A DNA stretch of 64,000 bases from Craspedostauros australis (GCA_026770025.1 JAMXDE010000028.1:310001-374000); one strand, 5' to 3'; positions 1 through 9,991 are shown, counted from the stretch's first letter. Notes: generated by a model from the letters alone, not told the origin. A program made the numbers and translations.

Positions 1-190
1 GGAGCCCGGTCGCCTTCTTGAGTTCCTCTGAGTGTGGAAGGACTGCGAAATGCTCGTAGTCAGCACCCAGTTCTTCCAGTATCCACAAACATCGGAATGT
101 TCGCAAGAGAGCTGGTCCAAATATCTTGTACTTGCCAGATGATGCGGCTGGTTCGGATGATGCGGATGATGCGGCTGATACGGTTTTCAT
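1..190 (-). CDS. Glutathione S-transferase-like protein, N-terminal part (cut by window edge), copy a
   Basis: This is the amino-terminal 63 residues of a GST-like protein, reading leftward out of the window from the ATG at 190. It opens with the same Ser/Ala-rich leader and the thioredoxin-fold start (KYKIFGPALLRTF, CLWILEELGADYEHFAVLP) as the three complete copies further right. It shares ELGADYEH and the KKATGLR ending with the diverged copy at 19400-20158, not with the two identical copies. The non-coding DNA immediately upstream (191 to about 430) also matches the region upstream of that copy. What happens beyond position 1 cannot be seen. Function is inferred from the family: conjugation of glutathione to electrophiles or peroxides. 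Confidence 0.8.
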   Translation of the reverse strand, partial: MKTVSAASSASSEPAASSGKYKIFGPALLRTFRCLWILEELGADYEHFAVLPHSEELKKATGL

Positions 191-889
191 GTTTGTTATC
201 AGTCAATGAGTTCATCAGTCTATCAGTCGATCTGTCGCTGATTCAATGAGTCAATGAAGCTGTCAGAATCAACCAAACAATCAAATCGCCGATGGCTCGG
301 GATCATGGTGTTGGACTCGGCTTCTCACCACTGTTTCTCATGCGAGTACGGACAGTGATCTCTGCGTTGCGCCCAGATCAACGTGAGGTTTCGCTGGGGC
401 TTCCGGTGAACTGCCTGACATGGGAAGTCGGACATACTGTTGGTGGACTGAAGAACAATAGTAGTCGTGAATGAGATTTATTTAGTCATGGTTCTCATGT
501 TCTTCAGACATTGGAGGGTTCGAGTGGCCCCAGAAATTGGGTACTGAGACACGCCAGGATGACTCAATGCCAGGGGGGGGCCCGCAATAGAGACTGGTCT
601 GGGCACAATGGAGACAGTCACTTTCGTGAGGATTAGGGCCTTTCCAATGCCATGTGACGTCAGGATTCGCTTTCTTTCTTTCCTGTCTCCCACACTGTTT
701 CGTCAAACTGTTTGTTTCCTCATGGTACCAACATTGGTTTTCGCATTTTTGCCCAATCTGAACAAAAATTATTGTTTGACTCTCTCGGAAATCGTTGATT
801 GCAAATTTCCTCCAGAAATTCTGCTCATTTTTGTGTGTCCGATTTCATGATGTGCTTTCGATCAATCACAGTTCACTATCGGCACAAAC
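191..889. other. Non-coding interval upstream of GST copy a
   Basis: About the first 230 bases are homologous to the DNA upstream of GST copy d (20159-20370), so this is probably the GST promoter side. From about 445 to 860 nothing coding is supported; there is a short G run near 575. The last bases lead into a stretch homologous to 13440-13500. Confidence 0.6.
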
Positions 890-1466
890 ATAGTTGCGCC
901 ATCTGTGCGTAGAGTACAAGAGAACAATGGGTGACCGATGCACATACACATATGCACATTCCAACAGACTGAGGCAGTGGAAGGTGATAAATGATAGGAG
1001 GCACATAGAATGGGACACAGTGGGCAAGGCCATGCAGGGCCTGGATCGGGTGAAGGCCACACTGACCTTCAAATTGGTGACAGGTGAGGCTGCATTCGGA
1101 AAGCACATGCACCAATGGGGCCACCAGGAATCCAGCACATGCCCAAGCTGCAGCCAGGAAGAGACAACAGCTCACTTCTGGTGCTGTCAGGCCAAGATCT
1201 GGTGCAAGATTGCAGGGCAAGGGATTCTCAGGCTGCAGAAATGGATGATGCGATACCTCCACCAGCCCGCAACTCATGCGAGTGGTGACAGCCCTGCTCA
1301 AAATCCAGACCGCGGGCACCATGCATCTTCAACCTCCTGATGCAGGGCTTGGCATCACAGCAGTGGCTCAGCACCAGCAAGAGGCTGGGCTGCAATCTCT
1401 ACAACTTGGATCTGCTGGGCAAGCAGTGGGTGAAACAACAAGCCCTCTTTCTGGAATCACAAGGAT
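890..1466 (+). pseudogene. RT-linked C-terminal fragment, 5' part, interrupted by the copia element (copy 1)
   Basis: The reading frame from about 894 encodes KLVTGEAAFGKHMHQWGHQ followed by a CxxC...HxxxC zinc-ribbon-like pattern (CPSCSQEETTAHFWCC). This resembles the small zinc ribbon that follows reverse transcriptase domains in LINE-like and RT-linked proteins of algae. After about 1250 the frame shifts; the continuation (QGLASQQW, WVKQQALFLESQG) is in another frame. No reverse transcriptase catalytic motif lies upstream. The copia element inserted at 1466/1467; the rest of the fragment resumes at 9342. Homologous copies are at 13497-14436 and 18203-19142. The family assignment is inference from motif spacing; the decayed state is seen directly. 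Confidence 0.5.
1461..1466. repeat. Target-site duplication of the copia element (left copy)
   Basis: AAGGAT precedes the TG of the left LTR and recurs directly after the CA of the right LTR (9342-9347). The uninterrupted homologous site at about 14051 has AAGGAT once, followed by CATGACACAGC, which confirms a 6-bp duplication. Confidence 0.9.
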
Positions 1467-2264
1467 TGTTGGCAAGTTCCGCTCACGGTAACCTACGATC
1501 GTGGAAGATGGTGTTGGTTGATAGTCGTTTGTTTGCTATTTCATTAGTTGGCTACTCCGATCCTCTCGGTGTACGCCGTTCTCTTGCCCGATGCTCTTGG
1601 TGCTTCAATCTGTTTTGTAGATTCGGTCTCCGACTATGAGTCGGTACGCGAGATGCTCTCTCGCTTCTCTCTCTCTGTATTCTCTCTCTCTCTCAACATC
1701 GTGTGCTCGTCGCGCACAATACTCCATGTTCGATACGTATTTCGTATTCGACACTCCGTTCATTCAGTACTGGCTCCTACTCCATGAGTACTCGCCATTT
1801 GAAGTTCACCTTCTGTATCCATGATGCTGATGCCCTTCGGTCATCGGATCTTCGCCTCCTGCTCTGACTCGGAGACAGATGTCGACGTGGTGACACGATG
1901 ACATCCTGTCGACGTCAGTAGGCGTCCTTCTGCTCTCCAGATGTCACGTTCCATTGGTGATGTAGTAGTCTATCAGATGATATCGTCATCTGAGGTTTAG
2001 TTGGGAAGTACCTCGAGATTCTCTTGGTACCATTGATGGATGGACGGACGATCTTCCAATTCTCTCAGAAATCGTCATTTGCAAATTTCCTCCAGAAATC
2101 TTGCCCCTTTTCGTGTGTTCCGTTTCCCCTGTAATTCTGACGAATCACAGTATATTATCGACACGAATGTAGTTATACCGTCCAAGTGCGTATGAGAGAA
2201 TAACGGGTGAACGATGCACATATACACGTACATCTTGACATATACTCACATGTACATCTCGACA
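1467..2264 (-). repeat. Copia 3' LTR (in element sense)
   Basis: 798 bp, beginning TGTTGGCAAG and ending ATCTCGACA on the plus strand. Nearly identical to 8544-9341, with visible differences such as GTAACC versus GAAGCC near the left end and single changes near 1525, 1617 and 1718. Confidence 0.95.
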
Positions 2265-2284
2265 CCCTTCCTGTGTGCATTCGG
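2265..2284 (-). promoter_or_regulatory. Polypurine tract before the 3' LTR
   Basis: On the minus strand the bases directly before the 3' LTR read ACAGGAAGGG, a purine run in the expected place for priming plus-strand DNA synthesis. It occupies the short gap between the Gag-Pol stop codon (2285-2287) and the LTR. Confidence 0.7.
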
Positions 2285-5200
2285 TCATTCGAATGTTCTT
2301 GATGTGTCAAGGTACGACTTCTCATGTTCGCGTTGCAAGTCGGCCTTGATGTTCTTGGTGAATCCGTTGCTTGTGTTCTGCTCGGATTTGACGAAAATGA
2401 TTTCGATGGTTTTGTTGATTACCATGTTCCTCACGTAGTGATGGCGCACGTCGATGTGCCGCGATCGTTGGGATGTCAATGGGTTCTTGGCGATGAAGAT
2501 CGCTCCGATGTTGTCCACACGGACCTTGATCGGTGTCTTCACTGGGACGCCCACACTTTCGAGTAGCTGTACGACGAAGAAGATCTCCTTTGCCGCTTCG
2601 GAAAGGGCAACGTATTCTGCTTCGGATGAGCTGAGTGTGACGGCCTTCTGTGCCTTGGATCGCCAAAGGATTGGTACCTTGCACAGGTATAGGATGAATC
2701 CCCCTACGCTGATTCTTGTGTTCTTGTCTCCTGCATATTCGCTATCGCAGAAGAGCTCCATGTCCCAGCCGTCGTCGTCTGGACGCGCTGGATGGATCTT
2801 TAATCCATAGTCCTTTGTATCGATCACATACTTGATGATCCGATACATCTCCTTCATTGCAGCCTTGGTGGGCCCGATCAATACCTTGGAGAGTTCCCTC
2901 ACAGGGTTCGCGATATCTGGTCGCGAGTGTTTGATGAGGAAGAGTAGCATACCGACGCCTCGGCGATATTCGGCATGTTCTTCCGGTCCGACCTTCTGCA
3001 GTCCGTTATCTTTGGATGGTCGTACAATGATTTGACCCGGGGTTCCCGGTGTCCCATAGCGCTGCATCTTCTCAACCTTGGTTCCGAATTCTTCAATGAG
3101 ATGTCGGATGAGATGTGGTTGACGCAATGTCGCTCTAGTCTTGTCATGGTTCAGTTCGATATTGCAGCTGAGGTAGTCTCCGAGTCCGCGCTCGATTGTC
3201 ACCTTGAACTTGCTGCCTTGGATGTCCTTCAGGAATGTCTCCAGTGCCTTGGAGTCTCCGCAGCAGAAGCAATCGTCCACGTAGATGGCCACGATCATGC
3301 TTCCTTCGTTCGTCTTCCTGTAGAACAGGCACGGGTCTGCCGCGCTCTGTTCGAAGTTGATATTCTTGAGGGTCGATACCAACATCTTGAACCATTGCCT
3401 GGCGCTCTGCACAAGTCCGTAGATTGGCTTGTGTAGGGTCAGGGCTTCGTCTGGTTGATGATCCATCCCGTTGGGACAGTTCATGTAGATCTCCTCGTCG
3501 AGGTCCCCATGTAGGAATGCCGTTACGACATCGACGAGTGCGCAGTCCATCTTCTTGATCAGCATGATCACCATCATGACCCGATAGGTCACGTCATGGA
3601 TGACGGGTGAGTAGTGCTCTTGGAAGTCTACTCCTGCGACTTGTGAATAGCCACATGCAACGAGCCGCGCTCGATGTGTGCCGTCACGCTTCAGCTTGAA
3701 GACCCATTTGCACTTGCAGCATCTGCGGCCGCGTGGGATGGCATCTCGTTTGATCTTGCTGTACACTTTGCGTGTGTCCATGGAGTCGAACTCCTTCTTG
3801 ATGGCTGCTCGATATCCCTTTCGATGAATCGGGTCTGGATGATTGAAGGCTCCATCGAATGTTGTAGGTTCGATGTGCTTCTCTGGTTCTTTGTTCTCGT
3901 CCTTCATCGACAATCCGATGTCGATCGCTGGTGATTCGGTAATGATTGCATTCATTCCGTACAGTCCTGTTGTGCTATAGTGAGTGATCTCAATCTCTCC
4001 TTCATCTGCGATTTCTTTGTCATCTGTAGTTTCGTTGTTGGAGTCGTCGATCATTTCGTCGCTGAGTTCGTCACTCGCCTCATCGGATGATGGATCGCTC
4101 TCATAGCCTTCTTCCTTTCGACCTCGTTCGTTGAAGTCCGCGAGCTCACGCAGAGCTCTGGGAATACTCTTCCCTGTAGTTGATTTGGGATTAGCTTCTC
4201 CCTTCCTGCCTCGTGCTTCGTGACGTCGGATCCTCTCCTTTCTAGCTATGTCACGTTTGCTTGGCTTGCTCGGTGGAGGTCTGGATGGTGTGCCATGTGT
4301 AGACCTCGCTGGTGTGTTCGGAGGAGTGACGCCTGTGTCATCGTTGGCTTCGTCGCCGGATGGTAGAATCTCGTCATCCTCATGATTGGATTCGCTCCAA
4401 TCTTCCTCGTCGTTGTGGACTAGTTGATGTACTACTCCGTCGTCCTCATTATCCTCATCGTCGCTGTCCGATAGGATATAGTACATGTTGCTGTCAGCAA
4501 AAGATACTCTCTTTGCTTTCGATGTTTGACGCGTTGCCGTCCTTGGCGTTGCTCCCTTCCGTCCGATGGTTGTGAAGCCGTCTGCGTCCGTTGTTCCTGT
4601 TTTGTTGGATATGTTCGGTGCTGGTGCCCAGCCACGGAACTGTCCGTATGATTGGTTGAGCCACTTGATGTCGCGTGAGCAGACAAGTGACTTGGTCGAT
4701 GGTCTGTACATGTTGTAGACCCCTGATGCATGTTGGTGTGCATATCCGATGAACACCATTTCTTCTCCTCTATTCTTGAGCTTGGCGATAATCCCGCCGT
4801 AGGTAGTCTTCACAACACCCACCTCTCCGAAGGTGCGAAGTGCATCCGCATATGGTGGATCGTTGCCGAAGAATTGTCGATGTGGTGACTCCTTTTGATT
4901 CTTCGCTACGGTGATGTTGGCGATGGCAGTGGCAGTGCTAGCAGCCGCTGCCCACAGGCCATGCCTATACTCTTCGTCGAGTTGTGCTCCGTTGAGCATG
5001 GAGCGGATCTTGGTGTAGAGGTACGCGAACTTGCGTTCCACTCTGCCGTTCTGTTGCGGCGTGTTCGATGCTGTGAACTCGAATTTCACGTTGAGTCCTG
5101 CATCGATGAGAATATCCTGCGTGGATTTGTTCTCTCCGCTGTTGTCACCTCGGAAGATGATCTGTTGGTCACCAGTCTGTGACTTGATTGTTTGGATGAA

Positions 5201-8200
5201 TTGTTTGATGTACCCTGGTTGATCACTTTTGTTCTTGAGAAAGAAACTCCAGCAGTGATCCGTGCAGTCGTCCACGATCAGGGTCCAGTAGCGTTTATCT
5301 CCGAAGCTTATGTGTTTAGTGTAACTAATGTCAATGAAGAGCCGTTCGCCGCGGCGAGTTGCTCTCGGAATGGTTCCCTTTGGGATGTTCTTTACTCTTG
5401 CATTCGCGACCGCGCAGTCGCGACATACCGGCATCCCGCCGATAATCTTCCATCCGTATTGGGCGGCTGTCCGCTTCATGGTTTCGAGTGGCGCGTGGCC
5501 GAGCATTCGATGCAAGTTCACCGCGCTGATCTCCTTGGATGGATTCTTGACGAAGGCTGTGCAAGCCTTGTCGTCGTTCGTTGGCATGATGGGATGCATC
5601 TGCACTCCCGTGATGAATCCGTTGGCTGTGGGGAAGACTCGGTCGAATACGATCTTCGTTCCAGATCCGTTGATGATGTCCATCAGAATGCCGTTGCTAC
5701 CAAGCTGGTAACCGTTGTACAGAGCCTTGTTCGTGGAGAAAAGGTTCACCGCCATTTTCGGTGTGTACTTTACGTCATCGAGCCGGATGACATGGCCAGT
5801 GTTGTCTCGTTGCTTGACCTTCAAGCGAATGGATCCCATTTTGGGAGAGTCCAGCTTCGTGCTGTCTCCCACTTGGACGAATGACTTGATGTGCCGCACG
5901 TTGAAGAGAGCGGCGTCTGAATTGACGATGTGACACGAAGCTCCACTGTCGGCGAGCCAGGTGTCCTTGTTGACCTTGTCTTTGTATCGAGTGCTCAGCT
6001 CATGGAGCTGCTCCACAGCTGCTGCAGCTGTATCGGTCATGATGTTGTCTTCGTCCTCTTCGTCGACGTGAACTCCATATTCGTTCCATGGATTCTCGTG
6101 ATGTTCGTCGTCGGTCTCATCGGGTAGCTGCGCGTAGTCCGATGGAATCGTGTTGCTTCGGTGTGATCCTGTGGCTGGATCGTATGGGTGGACGCGTGAT
6201 CGCTCTCGCAAGAGTACACGCATACATTCTCCAAGGATGTAATGTAAATCCGTCTCTGGGATCGTTTCCATGTTGTCCGCTTCCAGTATGCGGTTGATGA
6301 CGACCGAATTGGTGAGGATCTCTTCGATTGATCCGAAGCTCTCGGATAGGATGGATCCCATCATGTTCACCCATATCGGTCTGAGCACTCCTCGTGCGGT
6401 CCCTGCGAACAGTCGCATCCCCGCTTCCATTACGGCATCGAAGATAAGTTGCTTCTGGATTATCAACGCTGTTGCTGTCGCGTTTGGGGTGACGCTGTGA
6501 CGGAGGAGGTAGTCGACACTGTTGGGATCCTCAATATCCGGGAAGTCGATATTCGCTGGATAGACGACACGCTCGTTTGGATTGAAGCTGTCGTCTGGAT
6601 GGTCTTCAGTTTCGTCGCTGTCATCTTCGTCGAAGATGCCCGATCTGTTGTTCCCCGCCGCTGGAGGAGGCGGCGCCGCGGCGTGGTTCGTTTCGTCGTC
6701 TTCATCTGCGCCGTCCTCGTCGGCATCGTCGTTGTCGTCGTCATCGCTCATGGCCTCTTCGATGTCGCTATCGTTGGCCTCGTCGTCCATCTCAGCTTCG
6801 TCGCCGTATGAACCGATCAGGTCATGCGCGTTGAAGCAGCATTCGTAGCTCACTTCGCGTCTTGGATCCACCTCGTGGATGATTGGCTCCTCGCTGAGCC
6901 ACTCCGGGACGATCTCATCGTCCTGTACTTCGTCGTCACTTCCGACACACTCGAAGTTATCGAAGAAGGAGTCTTCGATGTAGTCGTCGGACACCAACAT
7001 GCAGAGCGGCATATCCTTCGCAGAGAGTACCATCTCGTGCCCGCTCTTGTCGTGTCCTTCCGTAGCCGCGTTGGCTTGTTCGTTGTTCTTTTTGCTTTCG
7101 TTGAACTTCTTCTTTCGGCACTCCGCCTCACGATGTCCAAAGATGCCGCAGTAGTTGCACTTGCCCTTGAAGCCGCTTCCCTTGTTGCGCTTTCCGTTCA
7201 TTTTGTTGTTGTTGTTGTTGTTGTTGTTTTTCTTGTTGTTCGATTTCTTGCGTTCTGGGCAATCGGCGGATCTATGGCCATACACGCCACAGTTGTGACA
7301 AGTACCCTTGAAGTTACCGGTGCTTGTGAAGCCGGTATCGTTGCTCTTCGTGTTGCTGTCTTGGAAGTTGTCGACGTATGCCTTGCCTCCTCTGTGAGTG
7401 GCGTATGCAGTGCGGAGTACTCCTCTGATCGTGTTGATGGTAACCAGTTCCGAATTGAACGTGAGTTGGTGTTGGAAGTTCACGATGTGAGTTCTGTATT
7501 CGTTGCGCACCGTGCTGAGGATTTGCATGATCATTTCCTCGTCCGTGATCTCGTACTTGACATCGTGGAGACGCGATCGTAGACTCTCGAGTTGCGTGAT
7601 GTAGATGTCGGGGTCCGTGTCTCTCTTCATCTTTTCGTTGTTGAATTGGCGCTTGAGTTTGATCTTCGTCACCGCATCGGATGGTCGGAACTTCTCCGCG
7701 AGAACGTTCCACGCTGCGTGTGCGTCTCCTTCGGGGTAGTCGTCGGAGATGCATTGGTTGATGTACTGGATGGCCTGCTTGCCTTTTCCTTTCTCTGCAT
7801 CCATCATGAGGATCAGATCGCTGAAGCAGTCGCATCCCAGCTCGTAGATCTCTTCCATCGCTTCCTTGGCTTCACCGTCGGCTGCCGCGATCTCGCTCAC
7901 TGTTGGCACCTTGGTCTTGCCCAACATCACGTCTCTCGTCTTCTGTGCACGAGCGTATGCCTTTGCTTGGGACTCCCATGCGCTGTAGTCTTCCTGTTCA
8001 CCGCTGAACATCGGCGCCTTGATGCGTCGCTTGTTCACGTTGGCTGATGTCGCCATGTTGATTCGTTGTTTCGTTGTTGGTGTGCTCGCGCCCTTGATTT
8101 CCGTTTGTTTCTGTGTTGTCGATTCTTCGATTTTCGCTTGTTGTTTCGCGAGGGTTGATTTGCTCACAAATTCTCCTCCTGGTGGTGTCTCACTTTTACC

Positions 8201-8461
8201 ACTTCGTTTGGCTGTGCGAATGCTCTCCGTCACACCAGTCTCCTCTTGCTTGAACGCCTTGAGGATCCTCTCCTTCTCGCGATGTAGCCTTGCAGACCGT
8301 TCCTCTTCGGTCTCGTCGATCGCGCTTGCGTCTGCGCCTGATAGGACAGTAGCCGCGGCTGCTTCCTTCTCTTCTCGTGGTGGAGTCTCACTCGCACCTT
8401 CTTCTTGCTTGATAGTCGGGTTGGACAGAGGGATGTCTCTCAATTCCTCTTCCTCGCTCAT
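2285..8461 (-). CDS. Copia Gag-Pol polyprotein, 2,058 aa, intact
   Basis: One open frame from ATG 8461 carries the full set of copia functions. Two CCHC zinc knuckles lie near residues 388-402 (CHNCGVYGHRSADC) and 434-448 (CNYCGIFGHREAEC), separated by a long Asn run encoded by a GTT repeat. An aspartic protease motif WLADSGASCHIV is near 835. The integrase zinc region (HRMLGH...CRDC) is near 985, with catalytic acidic residues in FIDISYTKH, RGDNSGENKS and NGRVERK (about 1040-1140). The reverse transcriptase has AFLHGDLDEEIYM and YVDDCF (about 1645-1730). RNase H has CDSEYAGD and SSSEAEY (about 1912-1950). It is longer than the usual 1,300-1,500 residues. An acidic region of about 385 residues separates the second knuckle from the protease, and another lies between integrase and RT. 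There is no gag/pol frameshift. Known role: copying and integrating the element's RNA. Confidence 0.95.
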   Translation of the reverse strand: MSEEEELRDIPLSNPTIKQEEGASETPPREEKEAAAATVLSGADASAIDETEEERSARLHREKERILKAFKQEETGVTESIRTAKRSGKSETPPGGEFVSKSTLAKQQAKIEESTTQKQTEIKGASTPTTKQRINMATSANVNKRRIKAPMFSGEQEDYSAWESQAKAYARAQKTRDVMLGKTKVPTVSEIAAADGEAKEAMEEIYELGCDCFSDLILMMDAEKGKGKQAIQYINQCISDDYPEGDAHAAWNVLAEKFRPSDAVTKIKLKRQFNNEKMKRDTDPDIYITQLESLRSRLHDVKYEITDEEMIMQILSTVRNEYRTHIVNFQHQLTFNSELVTINTIRGVLRTAYATHRGGKAYVDNFQDSNTKSNDTGFTSTGNFKGTCHNCGVYGHRSADCPERKKSNNKKNNNNNNNNKMNGKRNKGSGFKGKCNYCGIFGHREAECRKKKFNESKKNNEQANAATEGHDKSGHEMVLSAKDMPLCMLVSDDYIEDSFFDNFECVGSDDEVQDDEIVPEWLSEEPIIHEVDPRREVSYECCFNAHDLIGSYGDEAEMDDEANDSDIEEAMSDDDDNDDADEDGADEDDETNHAAAPPPPAAGNNRSGIFDEDDSDETEDHPDDSFNPNERVVYPANIDFPDIEDPNSVDYLLRHSVTPNATATALIIQKQLIFDAVMEAGMRLFAGTARGVLRPIWVNMMGSILSESFGSIEEILTNSVVINRILEADNMETIPETDLHYILGECMRVLLRERSRVHPYDPATGSHRSNTIPSDYAQLPDETDDEHHENPWNEYGVHVDEEDEDNIMTDTAAAAVEQLHELSTRYKDKVNKDTWLADSGASCHIVNSDAALFNVRHIKSFVQVGDSTKLDSPKMGSIRLKVKQRDNTGHVIRLDDVKYTPKMAVNLFSTNKALYNGYQLGSNGILMDIINGSGTKIVFDRVFPTANGFITGVQMHPIMPTNDDKACTAFVKNPSKEISAVNLHRMLGHAPLETMKRTAAQYGWKIIGGMPVCRDCAVANARVKNIPKGTIPRATRRGERLFIDISYTKHISFGDKRYWTLIVDDCTDHCWSFFLKNKSDQPGYIKQFIQTIKSQTGDQQIIFRGDNSGENKSTQDILIDAGLNVKFEFTASNTPQQNGRVERKFAYLYTKIRSMLNGAQLDEEYRHGLWAAAASTATAIANITVAKNQKESPHRQFFGNDPPYADALRTFGEVGVVKTTYGGIIAKLKNRGEEMVFIGYAHQHASGVYNMYRPSTKSLVCSRDIKWLNQSYGQFRGWAPAPNISNKTGTTDADGFTTIGRKGATPRTATRQTSKAKRVSFADSNMYYILSDSDDEDNEDDGVVHQLVHNDEEDWSESNHEDDEILPSGDEANDDTGVTPPNTPARSTHGTPSRPPPSKPSKRDIARKERIRRHEARGRKGEANPKSTTGKSIPRALRELADFNERGRKEEGYESDPSSDEASDELSDEMIDDSNNETTDDKEIADEGEIEITHYSTTGLYGMNAIITESPAIDIGLSMKDENKEPEKHIEPTTFDGAFNHPDPIHRKGYRAAIKKEFDSMDTRKVYSKIKRDAIPRGRRCCKCKWVFKLKRDGTHRARLVACGYSQVAGVDFQEHYSPVIHDVTYRVMMVIMLIKKMDCALVDVVTAFLHGDLDEEIYMNCPNGMDHQPDEALTLHKPIYGLVQSARQWFKMLVSTLKNINFEQSAADPCLFYRKTNEGSMIVAIYVDDCFCCGDSKALETFLKDIQGSKFKVTIERGLGDYLSCNIELNHDKTRATLRQPHLIRHLIEEFGTKVEKMQRYGTPGTPGQIIVRPSKDNGLQKVGPEEHAEYRRGVGMLLFLIKHSRPDIANPVRELSKVLIGPTKAAMKEMYRIIKYVIDTKDYGLKIHPARPDDDGWDMELFCDSEYAGDKNTRISVGGFILYLCKVPILWRSKAQKAVTLSSSEAEYVALSEAAKEIFFVVQLLESVGVPVKTPIKVRVDNIGAIFIAKNPLTSQRSRHIDVRHHYVRNMVINKTIEIIFVKSEQNTSNGFTKNIKADLQREHEKSYLDTSRTFE

Positions 8462-8543
8462 TCAGCCTGCTGCTCTTGAATGATGTTCGTCTTCCTTGCA
8501 CGATACGATTCGCGGGCTCGCCCTGATCTATCGTTTATAAACG
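8462..8543 (-). promoter_or_regulatory. Copia leader with a palindrome at the primer-binding position
   Basis: The 82-bp leader between the 5' LTR and the Gag ATG begins, in element sense, with the perfect 12-bp palindrome CGTTTATAAACG (8532-8543) touching the LTR end. I see no match to the usual tRNA-iMet 3' primer-binding sequence (TGGTATCAGAG type), so the priming mode is unclear. Confidence 0.6.
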
Positions 8544-9341
8544 TGTTGGCAAGTTCCGCTCACGGAAGCCTACGATCGTGGAAGATGGTGTTGGTTGATA
8601 GTCGTTCGTTTGCTATTTCATTAGTTGGCTACTCCGATCCTCTCGGTGTACGCCGTTCTCTTGCCCGATGCTCTTGGTGCTTCAATCTGTTTCGTAGATT
8701 CGGTCTCCGACTATGAGTCGGTACGCGAGATGCTCTCTCGCTTCTCTCTCTCTGTATTCTCTCTCTCTCTCAACATCGTGTGCTCGTCGCGCACGATACT
8801 CCATGTTCGATACGTATTTCGTATTCGACACTCCGTTCATTCAGTACTGGCTCCTACTCCATGAGTACTCGCCATTTGAAGTTCACCTTCTGTATCCATG
8901 ATGCTGATGCCCTTCGGTCATCGGATCTTCGCCTCCTGCTCTGACTCGGAGACAGATGTCGACGTGGTGACACGATGACATCCTGTCGACGTCAGTAGGC
9001 GTCCTTCTGCTCTCCAGATGTCACGTTCCATTGGTGATGTAGTAGTCTATCAGATGATATCGTCATCTGAGGTTTAGTTGGGAAGTACCTCGAGATTCTC
9101 TTGGTACCATTGATGGATGGACGGACGATCTTCCAATTCTCTCAGAAATCGTCATTTGCAAATTTCCTCCAGAAATCTTGCCCCTTTTCGTGTGTTCCGT
9201 TTCCCCTGTAATTCTGACGAATCACAGTATATTATCGACACGAATGTAGTTATACCGTCCAAGTGCGTATGAGAGAATAACGGGTGAACGATGCACATAT
9301 ACACGTACATCTTGACATATACTCACATGTACATCTCGACA
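8544..9341 (-). repeat. Copia 5' LTR (in element sense)
   Basis: 798 bp, the right-hand plus-strand copy. On the minus strand it starts TGTCGAGATG and ends CTTGCCAACA. It should contain the element's promoter; no specific TATA assignment is made. Confidence 0.95.
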
Positions 9342-9730
9342 AAGGATCATGACACAGCACAGGCAAATGGGCAGCTGAGATCATGCAACAAATATGGCAC
9401 ATCACATGGGACCAATGGTTCTCATGCAATGATGATATGCACACCAGTCAAGACTCTGCGGAAGGAGCCATGCTTCAAGCAATGCAGGAATGCGTGCAGA
9501 CCATCCTCGATCAGTTGAGCAACAATGACGCAGCTCTAGGCCATGCCAAATCCGCATACCCAGGCAGGCAAGCCCCAGCGTCGGGCCTGGCGATGTGGAT
9601 GGAGCAAACCGCCGCAATCCTACAGGAGCCTGTTGCTAGCGGGCCCTTGTACAAGTGGAAGAAGGTGGGTACACCCAACGGCTTCAGGATAGCACAGGGC
9701 AAACCGACACCGGCACCAACATCAACATAA
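9342..9730 (+). pseudogene. RT-linked C-terminal fragment, 3' part after the copia insertion (copy 1)
   Basis: This continues the fragment broken at 1466. It begins with the second AAGGAT, followed by a frame encoding MQQIWHITWDQWFSCNDDMH, then SAEGAMLQAMQECVQTILDQL and a Gly/Pro/Ala-rich end. Copies 2 and 3 read MQRIWRITWDQ here. The W-rich segment resembles the region following the zinc ribbon in RT-linked proteins of diatoms (inference). There is no start context of its own and an upstream frameshift, so it is treated as a remnant. GST copy b follows on the opposite strand after 261 bp. Confidence 0.45.
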
Positions 9731-9991
9731 GGAACACAATCGACCCGAGTCCGTTCCCCCTTCGCGTGCCATGCGAAGTTGAAAGGAGGCGGAGAAAAGC
9801 ATCAACGACGCAGCCGTGGGTATGGAACAGCTAATCAGTGGGTTATATATTTATTTACCTGTAGAAATGGTATGATCGTGCCATACGCACTGGTAATGTG
9901 CAAACGCAAGGATTTGATGATGTCTCTATGCTTGAGGTATGTAGAACACAATAATCCAGTCTTTGAATGTACCATAGGAGATCGATTATTA

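Larger units (their letters stand above)
1467..9341 (-). mobile_element. Complete Ty1/copia LTR retrotransposon (7,875 bp)
   Basis: The element has two 798-bp LTRs with TG...CA ends (1467-2264 and 8544-9341), one uninterrupted Gag-Pol ORF read on the minus strand, a purine tract before the 3' LTR and a 6-bp target duplication. By eye the LTRs differ at about five positions, so the insertion looks recent. It landed in a duplicated RT-linked fragment whose other two copies keep the empty site. The same LTR family appears as solo copies at 11876-13340, 16582-18046 and 59380-60172. The domain order protease, integrase, reverse transcriptase, RNase H is that of the copia superfamily. Confidence 0.95.

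Noticed and set aside
6824..7582. Long plus-strand ORF (252 aa) opposite the copia Gag region
   Set aside because: It is the antisense shadow of the Gag-Pol frame; its Val/Leu-rich translation follows from the opposite-strand codons.
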